Shown here: positions 25,535 through 33,338 of the stretch, one piece after another | Position numbering within the stretch: the stretch's first letter is position 1 | Layout: each line of letters starts with the position of its first letter | Assembly (NCBI RefSeq): GCF_000500045.1 | Contig: NZ_AYOT01000187.1 | Location: forward strand, 94,400 to 158,399 | Direction: 5' to 3' | DNA: 64,000 nucleotides | Source: Borrelia persica No12 | Lineage (GTDB): Bacteria; Spirochaetota; Spirochaetia; Borreliales; Borreliaceae | The notes under the pieces: generated by a model | What the model saw: only the letters and a program-made list of their open reading frames with translations | Told to the model about the DNA's origin: nothing | Database searches by the model: none | Made by a program: the position numbers and the translations under genes

Positions 25535-26318
25535 AAATTTGTGTTTGTATTTTACCTAATATAGTTGTAATTTCGGTAGTTGCATTGTTAATTATGTCTA
25601 GGCTAGGTATTATATTTTTGCATGGACATTGTAGGTATTTGAATGTGTTTTTATGATCATAATAGCTCTTAATTCCCTGTTGCCAGATGCTAATTAGTCT
25701 GTCATTATCATAATCTTCTTTGATTTGTACCTTTATGCTTTTGATTTTATTATATGCATTTGTAATATCATTAAATTTTGCTTGTAATTGTTGTAAGTCA
25801 TTTGAAGATAGTTTTTTAAGATTATCTTTTTTATCTCTTAGTGTTTTGAATATTTTTAAGTAGTAATTGTCAGCAGATTCTCTTATCTTTGATAAGAAAT
25901 CTTCTATTATAATTTTGTACTTATGATTATTATTGTGTTGTAATTGACTTGAGAATTGTTTAGTAATTGCTTTAAAAGTTGTAATGTAATTTATATCATA
26001 TTCAAATGCAAGGTATATTTCTCTTCTTGTTGCTTTAGAGTCTGGATCCCCTGTATTGTATTTTATTTCTTTGTTGTCCTTTTTGTATGTAACCCTGTCA
26101 AATAGTTGGTCATGGTTTAATAGACTACCATATCCTTGTTTATTCTCATCCCAATTTTCGTCTTCATGTGTTATTATTGTCTGTTCTATTTCTGGAGTAA
26201 GTTTACTGAGTATATCTTCAATTGGTGATACTGCGAATCTGTTTATATCTTGATTACAAGTTAGTAGGAATAAGCTTGTGAAAATTGAGATAAATGCAAT
26301 ACAAATTTTGTGTTTCAA
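25527..26318 (-). CDS. PFam54/CspA-like surface lipoprotein (263 aa)
   Basis: TTG start in GAGGAGAATATTTTG. Lipobox LLTC (Cys21). Core: NWDENKQGYGSLLNHDQLFDRV, in which the QYGM motif is interrupted; RREIYLAFEYDINYITTF, a long basic loop (HNNNHKYKII), then LKKLSSNDLQQLQAKF. It has a Cys-x-Cys (CPC) near residue 232 that no sibling has. The C-terminal helix ends in the terminator stem. Sister of the 270-aa gene. Confidence 0.8.
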   Translation of the reverse strand: MKHKICIAFISIFTSLFLLTCNQDINRFAVSPIEDILSKLTPEIEQTIITHEDENWDENKQGYGSLLNHDQLFDRVTYKKDNKEIKYNTGDPDSKATRREIYLAFEYDINYITTFKAITKQFSSQLQHNNNHKYKIIIEDFLSKIRESADNYYLKIFKTLRDKKDNLKKLSSNDLQQLQAKFNDITNAYNKIKSIKVQIKEDYDNDRLISIWQQGIKSYYDHKNTFKYLQCPCKNIIPSLDIINNATTEITTILGKIQTQIST

Positions 26319-26367
26319 AATATTCTCCTCGTTTTTAGATATAAGTAATTTTATTTAAAAATGTGAA

Positions 26368-26384
26368 TTAATAATAGTTATTAA
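26368..26384 (-). promoter_or_regulatory. Operator-like palindrome
   Basis: TTAATAACTATTATTAA, about 6 nt after the -10 of the 263-aa gene. Confidence 0.55.
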
Positions 26385-26389
26385 GTGAT

Positions 26390-26419
26390 ATTATATGTTT
26401 TGTTGGGTATGTATGTCAA
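26390..26419 (-). promoter_or_regulatory. Sigma70-type promoter
   Basis: TTGACA, 18-nt spacer, TATAAT. Confidence 0.8.
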
Positions 26420-26645
26420 GGTAAATTTATATTATATCGTTTAAAAATAAATTTTTATATTTTTATACGGGATATTATTTATATATTTAATCTTGTAAAG
26501 TAGATCTTGTAAGTGTCGTTTTTTTTAACTTAAGAGAAATTTTTTCTTTAAGTTTATATTTGTATTTTGTTTGTATATTTTAAGGAGTTTTAGTTTGTTA
26601 TCAGAGTTTATGTAATAAAACGGGTAGTTTATTATCAACTATATA

Positions 26646-26684
26646 ACACCTAGGGAGAAGATAATTTCTCCTTACTTAGGGTGT
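26646..26684 (-). terminator. Terminator-like hairpin
   Basis: AGGAGAA / TTCTCC stem within an outer ACACC / GGTGT stem; little T-tract. 28 bp after the 287-aa gene at 26712. Confidence 0.6.
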
Positions 26685-26711
26685 AAATTATATATATATC
26701 TTATTATTTTG

Positions 26712-27575
26712 TTATTTTATCTTATTTAAGATTTGCGCAATACTTCTAGCTTTGTTGCTTACTTGCTGAGCGGCATTTATAATATTAGTTTTCTTTGTGT
26801 TTGGTTTTAAGTATGCTACTATTTCTGCGTCAGTAGCAGTTGCCCAGTTTTTTGCTGGTGTTTGATTAGTACCAGGAGCACCACCAACAGCAGGAGCACC
26901 AGGAACAGCAGCAACAACTTCTCCGTTTGTAGTGTAGCTGTCTATAGTTGGTTTTATTTGGCTTATAAATGCGATTTTTTTGTCTTCAAGTTCCTGTAAA
27001 CAATGATTTAAACTTTCAAGTTCTTGTAGAGTTAGTGTTTTAAGCTTGTCTTTTTTGTTTTGTAAATTTTGATATACATCTATATAATAGCTTTTAGCTT
27101 GATCTCTTACGGCATCAATAATTTCTTCGAAATCTGTTTTATTGGGATTGTTGTTCATTTTTGCTAATCTATTTGCAATTGTTGCAAAACTTTGTAGCGA
27201 TGCTTTATTGTACCCAAAAGCTAAGTACAATTCTAGTCTTGCTTGTCTATCTTCCTCGGTGTCCGGATTAGCAGCAGCATTATTTACATATTTTCGTTTG
27301 GTATTATTGGCATTCGTATATTGAATTGTGGCAAATAATTGATTATTTCCGTTAAGATTGAATGTTGCTGCGTTTTCATCCCAATTTGTATCGAGTGCAG
27401 TAGTGTGTGCACCTATTATTGATGTTATATCTGCAGTGAGTCGAGCATTGATTTGTGAAATTTCTTGTGTTTTTTGTTCTTGATCTTTGTCTGTGGGCTT
27501 TTCTGGTGCTTTAGGATCTTGTCCACAGGCCAATAAACTTGCTAAAATAAATGTGATAAAAACTTTTCGTTTCAA
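26712..27575 (-). CDS. PFam54/CspA-like surface lipoprotein with Pro/Gly/Ala insert (287 aa)
   Basis: TTG at 27575 in AAGGAGAATATTTTG (the frame is open to 27617 but upstream of the ribosome-binding site). Lipobox SLLAC (Cys17). Core: TFNLNGNNQLFATI, RLELYLAFGYNKASLQSF, KLKTLTLQELESLNHCLQEL. Between the last two helices lies an insert AAVPGAPAVGGAPGTNQTPA (about residues 220-240), low-complexity and probably an exposed flexible loop; no sibling has it. A NAAANPDTEEDRQ stretch is a second extra loop. Ligand unknown. Confidence 0.8.
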   Translation of the reverse strand: MKRKVFITFILASLLACGQDPKAPEKPTDKDQEQKTQEISQINARLTADITSIIGAHTTALDTNWDENAATFNLNGNNQLFATIQYTNANNTKRKYVNNAAANPDTEEDRQARLELYLAFGYNKASLQSFATIANRLAKMNNNPNKTDFEEIIDAVRDQAKSYYIDVYQNLQNKKDKLKTLTLQELESLNHCLQELEDKKIAFISQIKPTIDSYTTNGEVVAAVPGAPAVGGAPGTNQTPAKNWATATDAEIVAYLKPNTKKTNIINAAQQVSNKARSIAQILNKIK

Positions 27576-27655
27576 AATATTCTCCTTATTGTTAAAACTA
27601 AATAACCTTATTAACACTTTTTCTATATATTAGTTAATAATTGTTATTATCACAT

Positions 27656-27684
27656 AGTATATATTAAATTGGTTTTTATATCAA
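27656..27684 (-). promoter_or_regulatory. Sigma70-type promoter
   Basis: TTGATA, 17-nt spacer, TATACT; followed by GATAATAACAATTATTAAC, another version of the array's palindrome. Confidence 0.7.
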
Positions 27685-27727
27685 TATATTCTTGTTAGTT
27701 TTTTGTATAATTTTTTTTGAGCATTTT

Positions 27728-28507
27728 TTAAATTCTTGTTAAGATGTCTTTAATGTCATTACTAAGATTTTTGATCGTATTGATTGCAGTAAAATGCGAT
27801 TTATAGTATTGATTTATATGTGTTATTATTTTGGTTTTATCGGTTTGAATATTGTTTCTGTTATTAGTATAATCTTTAATAATATTGTTTACAGTTTGAT
27901 TCCAATTTATTCTGAACATTGCTAATTGATCAAATTTGTCTTTTAGGGATTGTAAAATCTCAAGATCTAAAGATTGAAGTTCTTTACTCCTACTGAGGAG
28001 TGATTGGAATTCATTTGCAAAGTAATATGAAGCGTATCTTATTGCCGTATTTGTAATATCTTGAAGTAAATTTTTGCTTTCAGTATTAATGGTTTCTATT
28101 ATTTTGTTAAGAACCATTCCAAAAGTTTTAATTTTTGCTTTATCATATTCTAAAGATAAATATAATCTTCTTCTAAGAGGTAGATTTCTTGCGTCATCTA
28201 CTTGATACTTGTTTAATTTATTGTCAAGCATATTAAATGTTTTACCATTGCCTTTCATGCCAAATTGCGTGCTATCTTCAATCCAGTTTTTGTTGTTGTG
28301 TATCTCTAGTACTGTTTTAATATGATAAGCTTTTTGTGCAATTTGAAGTATTAAACTATTTTTATGTTTTTTTGTTGGATCTAAATTATCTAAAAAATTT
28401 CTTAAGCCTACAATTCCTGTTTTTGGGAAAAAACGTTTGACATCTGAATTGCAATTAATTAAAGTGAAAATTATTATGAAATTGATGATAAGGAAATATT
28501 TTTTCAA
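27728..28507 (-). CDS. PFam54/CspA-like surface lipoprotein (259 aa)
   Basis: TTG start in AAGGAGCATATTTTG. Lipobox TLINC (Cys19). Core close to the classic type: NWIEDSTQFGMKGNGKTFNM, RRRLYLSLEYDKAKIKTFGMVL, YASYYFANEFQSLL helix, LQSLDLEILQSLKDKFDQLAMFRINW. Promoter unclear: a TATAAT lies about 65 bp upstream (28568-28573) without a good -35. Neighbours on both sides are family members with spacing of 150-220 bp. Confidence 0.82.
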   Translation of the reverse strand: MKKYFLIINFIIIFTLINCNSDVKRFFPKTGIVGLRNFLDNLDPTKKHKNSLILQIAQKAYHIKTVLEIHNNKNWIEDSTQFGMKGNGKTFNMLDNKLNKYQVDDARNLPLRRRLYLSLEYDKAKIKTFGMVLNKIIETINTESKNLLQDITNTAIRYASYYFANEFQSLLSRSKELQSLDLEILQSLKDKFDQLAMFRINWNQTVNNIIKDYTNNRNNIQTDKTKIITHINQYYKSHFTAINTIKNLSNDIKDILTRI

Positions 28508-28653
28508 AATATGCTCCTTGATTTTTATATCTGAGAAATTTTAATTTGTGATTATAAATTAATTAAATTATATACATATATTTATATAATTATCCATAAT
28601 TATTATTATATTTTTTTTAAACTATTTAAAAATTATTGTTTGTTGACAGTATA

Positions 28654-28689
28654 AAAAATAACAAAAGAGAAAGAATCTTTCCTTTTGTA
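28654..28689 (-). terminator. Rho-independent terminator
   Basis: ACAAAAGGAAAGA pairs with TCTTTCTCTTTTGT (one bulge), followed by TATTTTTTA on the minus strand. Confidence 0.82.
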
Positions 28690-28726
28690 TTTATGAATTA
28701 TTTTTTATTATTTTTTATATAAATTT

Positions 28727-29530
28727 TTAATTTAGTGTTTTTAAAATTTTATTTATATCGCCAATTATTATGCCAATTGTTGGAATTTTATTTTTAAGTA
28801 TGTTGCCATATTGTTCTCTTATATGTTCAATGAGTTTTTGACTATCAGTTTGAATTCCCATTTTATTATCTTCATAATCTTTGATAATATTGTCCACAGT
28901 ATTTTGCCATAGTAATCTTAATTGTTTAATTGTGTCAAATTTTACCTTTATTGTTATTAAATCTTGAAAATTTAATAAATCTAATTTATCTTGATACTCT
29001 TTGAGTTTATCGACTGCTCTTTCAAATAAAAATTGAGAGTAAGCTCTTCCTGCATTTGTGATATCTATATGCAATTGTCCTCTATGAATATCATCAGATG
29101 TTATTTTATTGAGTATAATGCCAAGTTGGCTAATTTTATTTTCGTTGTAATCTAGAGATGAATAAAATTGTCTTCTGTTGCCTTGACTTTTGGGGTCGTT
29201 GTAAGCTTTTTGGCTAGGATTGCCTATAATGATTTTAAAAGCTCCATTTTTCATTCCAAATTGATCTGCAGGTTCGTTTTCTTGAATATTGTTTTTGTCT
29301 TGTTCGATTAAATCAGTAACATTTTGAATCTCTTCTTTTAAAGATTTTATTATCGTTTGTTTTTCTTTTGTTTTGGTTTCTTTTGGATATTCATTTTGTA
29401 TTTGTACTTGTTGGGATGTTATGTAATCTTTTTGCATTGATTGTGTATTCGTTTGTTCATTAAGGTCTGATTTACAAGCATTTAGATTAAAAATGACTAA
29501 AAAAGACATTATAAAAAAATAAGTTTTCAA
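28727..29530 (-). CDS. PFam54/CspA-like surface lipoprotein (267 aa)
   Basis: TTG start in AAGGAGAATATATTG. Lipobox LNAC (Cys19). Gln/Lys-rich tether (20-60). Core: ADQFGMKNGAFKII (about 87-100), RRQFYSSLDYNENKISQLGIIL, an AGRAYSQFLFERAVDKL helix, LDLLNFQDLITIKVKF and LRLLWQNTVDNI. With the 287-aa gene at 16269 it is among the best matches to CspA-type motif spacing. First gene of the minus-strand array; promoter at 29630-29658. Confidence 0.84.
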   Translation of the reverse strand: MKTYFFIMSFLVIFNLNACKSDLNEQTNTQSMQKDYITSQQVQIQNEYPKETKTKEKQTIIKSLKEEIQNVTDLIEQDKNNIQENEPADQFGMKNGAFKIIIGNPSQKAYNDPKSQGNRRQFYSSLDYNENKISQLGIILNKITSDDIHRGQLHIDITNAGRAYSQFLFERAVDKLKEYQDKLDLLNFQDLITIKVKFDTIKQLRLLWQNTVDNIIKDYEDNKMGIQTDSQKLIEHIREQYGNILKNKIPTIGIIIGDINKILKTLN

Positions 29531-29629
29531 TATATTCTCCTTGTCTTTAAAATTTAGTAAATGTTACTTAAATAATTAACATTTTATCAATCGATATTAG
29601 TTCTTATTTGATAAAATGTATTATATGAT

Positions 29630-29658
29630 ATTATATAATATATAAGCTAATATAGCAA
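29630..29658 (-). promoter_or_regulatory. Promoter of the first array gene
   Basis: TTGCTA, 17-nt spacer, TATAAT on the minus strand; a second TATAAT lies 10 bp downstream. Confidence 0.65.
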
Positions 29659-29760
29659 AGTATTTATATTCTAAATAATTATTTTGGATAATAATTTATG
29701 GTGTTATTGAAATAGATGCATTACTTTAATATGATTATTAATCAAAATTAATTGGCAATT

Positions 29761-30545
29761 CTAATTTGAAAAGCATACTTCAATTATTCCTGTTGCAGTG
29801 CTTAGAGAATTAGCAGCATCTTTTAATGATGTCAAAGCTTCTTTAAGTTTATTTGGAGCTTTGTCTAAATTGTCGTGTAATTCTTTATATACACCATTAA
29901 AAAAATATTTACTTGCGTTTCTCATAATTATATTTATATATGTTTTCATATTATCTTTATCTTTCGATTCTTGAAAATATATTCTTATGTCTGGGTAAGA
30001 TGTGTTGAATTCTTTTATTGTATTTTGTATTTCTAATTCCTTGTTATGTTGCATTTCTTTTGTTGCTATATTCAACAATTGATCTAGTAAAGATATTATT
30101 TTTACTCCACTATCTATATTGCTATTTATTGCATTTGCTGTAAGGCCGTTGTATCCTGCATTTAATAATGTTTGAAATGCTATTGCTATTTTTTCTGCAG
30201 ATTTTTTAATTGTTTTAATAAAGTTTGGGATATCATTTACTTCTAATTTTGCTTTACCTTGAATTTTGCGCAACTTATTGATGTTATTTTTTGAATCTTC
30301 AGAAGTTGTTTTTACCTCGTTGGCAATTTGGCAAGCTCTTCTGTACTTAAGGCTTTAATTTCAGTTGTTTCTAATCCTGTAAGTTTGCTTACTTGTCCTG
30401 CAATAGAGTCTACTACGGATTTGGCATTTTCTTTTGCTAATTTGGTTTCACTTTCTGCTTTTAATTTATTATTATTTAATTTACAATTGATTGTAATTAT
30501 TAATACCATAATGCTTATTATGTATATTATTTTCATATATTTCAT
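29761..30545 (-). pseudogene. Frameshifted helical lipoprotein gene
   Basis: Frame 1 starts ATG 30545 (AAAAGGAG upstream) with signal peptide and lipobox TINC (Cys21), reads to STEELAKLPTR and stops at 30312. The other frame overlaps and continues NEVKTTSEDSKNNINKLRK to a stop at 29761. Inserting one base near 30320 (TTG-GCC-AAC) joins them as LAKLANEVKTT, giving about 260 aa. Predicted helical, Ala/Lys/Asn-rich, ending in a free Cys (VCFSN). Not recognised as PFam54. The shift is not in a long homopolymer, so it may be genuine, or a sequencing error copied to both arms. Confidence 0.75.
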
Positions 30546-30679
30546 ACAATATCTCCTTTTATAATAAATATACTTCATAAATTTGATAGTACTGCGGGTT
30601 AATTTGTTTTGATATCCGTTCTAAATGGCGTATAGCGGTAGTTTGCGTGTTGTGATTGGGATAATTTTAGGAGATAAAT

Positions 30680-30770
30680 ATAAAAAATCCCCTAACACAA
30701 AGGGGATTTAAATAATGTATAAAAACATTGTGAGTAAACAATCTTCCTTTTGAAAAATTAAAGTGTTTGG
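30680..30770 (-). ncRNA. Candidate small RNA or leader transcript (about 90 nt)
   Basis: On the minus strand TTGAAA, 17-nt spacer and TAATAA (30777-30805) precede about 90 nt that end in a perfect 8-bp hairpin AAATCCCC / GGGGATTT plus a T-run. No credible reading frame lies between. It could also be an attenuator for the frameshifted gene 140 bp downstream. No RNA family is recognised. Confidence 0.35.
30682..30709 (-). terminator. Rho-independent terminator
   Basis: Perfect AAATCCCC / GGGGATTT stem, 9-nt loop, six T on the minus strand. Confidence 0.8.
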
Positions 30771-30852
30771 TAATTAATTATTAGTGCAAAAATTACTTAT
30801 TTTCAAATTTTATTTCAATTTTTTTGAAAAAAATCATTTTTTTATTTTTTAT

Positions 30853-30875
30853 AGCTTTTTATAAAAGCTTTTTTT
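30853..30875 (+). terminator. Orphan rho-independent terminator
   Basis: AGCTTTT / AAAAGCT stem, 3-nt loop, seven T. No plus-strand gene precedes it within this region. Confidence 0.65.
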
Positions 30876-31112
30876 GTATTATGTATTAAATTATTTGATA
30901 AGGTGGAGCATAAATAAGTGTTGTAAACATGTAATTTATTATTTTTTATGGAATATATACATGCTTTATTTTTAAAATGTGTGTTGATTGTTCAAGATCT
31001 ATGATGTATATTTTTGTTGCTTCCTTAGAACATTGGTCTTAATTTTTACCATTAGGATCAAATTTATTAGGTTGTTATGTGATCTTTTTGATTTAATTAT
31101 TAATGAAATTAT

Positions 31113-31140
31113 CTGAAATTAGGATTAAATGATATATACT
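31113..31140 (+). promoter_or_regulatory. Possible promoter of the P37-like gene
   Basis: CTGAAA, 16-nt spacer, TATACT, about 70 bp before the start codon. Confidence 0.4.
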
Positions 31141-31209
31141 TACTGAAAAATACTTTGTCGTCTGTTAATATTTAAGATTTGGATGGTTTTATTAATCAGG
31201 AGAAGAATT

Positions 31210-32160
31210 ATGAAAAAAGATATTCGAATAGTATTTATGTTTATGTTATTGTTATTGTTGTCTTGTGATGCTGATATTTTGAATGACTTTATAGCTAGAA
31301 CTAAAATAAAACCTACAGATAAGAATCAAAATATAGAAGATTTGCGCTATATGCAAACAGATCAAGAAGGTGGTGTTATAGGGCTTGAAGAGAGTGAGGA
31401 AGGTGTTGGAATTAAAAGTGTTGAAAAAAAATTAGAACCACAAATTATTCAGAGGCCTGTAATAGTTCCTTCTAAGCCTGTTAATGAAGTTTTTGAACCT
31501 GTTAGTAACCACCTGTATTTTTCTCAAAAAGCTATAGTAGTAGAAGAAAAGGACATAATTCCAACTACTAAGGAAGAAAAGGACGCAGAGAGTAAAATTG
31601 AAGATGTAAAAAAGGCGCTTAAAGACACTAGTTTTTCACAATTATTTGAAAATGCAAGTAAGCTTAAAAGTAGAGCTGAACAGGTAAGAGTTGATCTTTC
31701 TGCTCTCATTAAGGAAGTTGAGGCTAAAAGGTCTTTATTGAAATCGAAGTATGATAATCTTGAAAGGAATGTGCGGCCTAGACGTGTAGGAACGTTGTCT
31801 CAGAGTGTTAAAATCTTGCGTGAATTGAGTACCCAGTTAAAGGTGGTTTATGATCTTGAGGATATTATCAATCGCATTAGTGAGGGGATAGATGGGATAA
31901 AAAGTGCAGAATTTTTCTTTAAGAGGGCTAATGATCTTTTAAGCGAGTCTATTATTAAGAGATTGCAAAATAAGCGTTTAATTTGGAGCAGGAGAGATAG
32001 GAATGTAGTATGGTTATCCAGGAATGCACAGCGGGATGCAGAAACTTCTTTATCTAACCTTACATATTCTGTTATGAATATAGGAGAGGCAACGGGAAGA
32101 CTAAACGAAATTAAAGTTCTTATTGATGATGCAAAGTTGCAATTAGTGAAAATTAAATAA
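31210..32160 (+). CDS. P37-like helical surface lipoprotein (316 aa)
   Basis: ATG 31210 with AGGAG at 31198-31202; an in-frame ATG at 31183 precedes that site. Lipobox LLLSC (Cys19). Residues 20-125 form a disordered, acidic/Pro-containing tether. From about 126 it is a coiled helical bundle: a FSQLFENASKLKSRAEQ segment, AEFFFKRANDLLSESIIKRL, then an Arg-rich stretch and GEATGRLNEIKVLIDDAKL. This order (FSQL...FFF..A..L...IIKRL...E..GR..EI..LI..AK) resembles the immunogenic protein P37 family of Lyme Borrelia plasmids as I remember it; a search should confirm. Role unknown. Confidence 0.6.
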   Translation: MKKDIRIVFMFMLLLLLSCDADILNDFIARTKIKPTDKNQNIEDLRYMQTDQEGGVIGLEESEEGVGIKSVEKKLEPQIIQRPVIVPSKPVNEVFEPVSNHLYFSQKAIVVEEKDIIPTTKEEKDAESKIEDVKKALKDTSFSQLFENASKLKSRAEQVRVDLSALIKEVEAKRSLLKSKYDNLERNVRPRRVGTLSQSVKILRELSTQLKVVYDLEDIINRISEGIDGIKSAEFFFKRANDLLSESIIKRLQNKRLIWSRRDRNVVWLSRNAQRDAETSLSNLTYSVMNIGEATGRLNEIKVLIDDAKLQLVKIK

Positions 32161-32207
32161 AAGTTGCAAAAAAGTATAAATAGTTTTTACTCTTTATTGT
32201 TGATAAA

Positions 32208-32239
32208 AGGAGAGACATTCTTAACAGGGTGTCTTTCTT
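32208..32239 (+). terminator. Terminator after the P37-like gene
   Basis: AGGAGAGACA / TGTCTTTCTT, 10 pairs with two wobbles, 12-nt loop, T-rich tail; 48 bp after the stop. Confidence 0.55.
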
Positions 32240-32299
32240 AGATTTTATTTTATTTAGATAAATTTTTGAGGTATGTGATTCTAACAAGGTAGTTTAGGT

Positions 32300-32938
32300 A
32301 TCCTTTCAACAAGACGGAGCATCAGAAAAACACAGAAGAATGAAAGGAAGCATATAAAGGCTTGAAAGGGATAGTAGAAGTAGCCAAGGAGAGTAGGAGT
32401 TGATGAATGGAAAGAGAGTAGTGTGACATTTAGATTCAAATGTAATAGGAGTAACTGATGAAAAAAAAGGAGCTAAGGTATTAGCAGTGGATGTTAATGC
32501 AGGAGAAGCAGTGGGAAAAAATCAGCATTAATAGTGTCATCAGTGAGAGGAGAGGAAATGATAGCAGCGATAGTGAAATCAACAGAAGATAAAGTTAAAA
32601 AAATAGAAGCTCATGCAACTGCAAGTACAAGTCTATTGGAATTTGCAGTAGGAGGGACAGCAGTTAATGTAGCTAATGAGAGTGCAAAGGTAGCAACAGT
32701 AGGAGGAGGTATAGTGATGAGAGGGATAGTAAAAGGAGGGAAGTTAGCAGCTGCACATAATTCAAATGATGATGACAAAGTAATACAATTAACAGGGATA
32801 ACAGCAGTGAATAAATTGTTGAAAGCAATAGAGGATATAGTGAAGAAGACAGTCAATAATGTTCTTAAAGAAGCAAAAGTAAAATAGATGACGCAAGGGG
32901 GTTCAAAAGCAATAGTTTTAGACACAAGTAAGAAGTAA
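32300..32938 (+). pseudogene. Degenerate variable large protein (vlp) pseudogene
   Basis: Pieces of a Vlp reading frame occur in order across different frames: GLKGIVEVA (from 32359), AKVLAVDVNAGEAVGK (about 32471-32518), SALIVSSVRGEEMIAAIVKS (about 32523 on), ITAVNKLLKAIEDIVKKTV (about 32798-32854) and AIVLDTSKK (32909-32935). Stops and frameshifts separate the first two. The 117-codon frame 32534-32887 is the longest intact part but lacks a signal peptide. Such archived vlp segments serve as donors for antigenic switching in relapsing-fever species; whether this one can is unknown. Confidence 0.85.
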
Positions 32939-33338
32939 TAAATAAGGCAGATATTTTAGATTATTGTGGAAAGATAGTAGAAGGCAAGTTTAGAGATAAT
33001 TCTAAATACTTTATACATATCTTACCCCTCCCAAGCTATTTATACAACTCAACTGTTGAGTCTCAATATCTCAAAATAAAATAATTACTATTAAATTATT
33101 TCAATATTAAATAAATTCCCAAAAATATTTCTAATTATTGACTTAATTTATTTAATATTGAATGTTATTTTTGTAATCTTAAATTTATTTATCTCTATAC
33201 AGAAAACTTTTTTTGCTTCACTTGTACTTACTAGAAACGATTTATATTGTAAAAATTGTAATAAAAATCATCCAAAATTTTAGGCTGATACTTGTAATTA
33301 ATCTTAAAAGATATATACTTTCAAAAAAAGGAATAAAA
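32939..33338. other. Intergenic region with 18-bp inverted repeat
   Basis: Holds a 7-bp palindrome ACTCAACTGTTGAGT (about 33046-33060), the 18-bp inverted repeat 33100-33162 and a TTGACT inside its loop. A frame open from 33213 has no ribosome-binding site. Confidence 0.6.
33100..33162. repeat. 18-bp perfect inverted repeat upstream of helical lipoprotein gene
   Basis: TTCAATATTAAATAAATT at 33100-33117 and its exact complement at 33145-33162, 27-nt loop. The loop contains TTGACT, a -35-like element. Possible operator; no T-tract. Confidence 0.8.

Larger units (their letters stand above)
26319..26711. other. Intergenic region: promoter, operator-like site, terminator
   Basis: Holds the promoter (26390-26419), the palindrome (26368-26384) and a hairpin (26646-26684). 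A T-rich segment of about 200 bp (26430-26640) repeats much of the 25400-25510 intergenic sequence, so the duplicated unit included this region. Confidence 0.7.
30546..31209. other. Divergent intergenic region with two terminators and candidate small RNA
   Basis: Contains a minus-strand terminator (30682-30709), a plus-strand terminator (30853-30875) with no plus-strand gene before it, a promoter-like pair (30777-30805, minus), a relatively GC-rich stretch (about 30590-30660) and the promoter of the P37-like gene (31113-31140). Confidence 0.65.

Noticed and set aside
33213..33338. Longer N-terminus for the helical lipoprotein at 33339
   Set aside because: It lacks a ribosome-binding site and would bury the signal peptide behind a second hydrophobic stretch.
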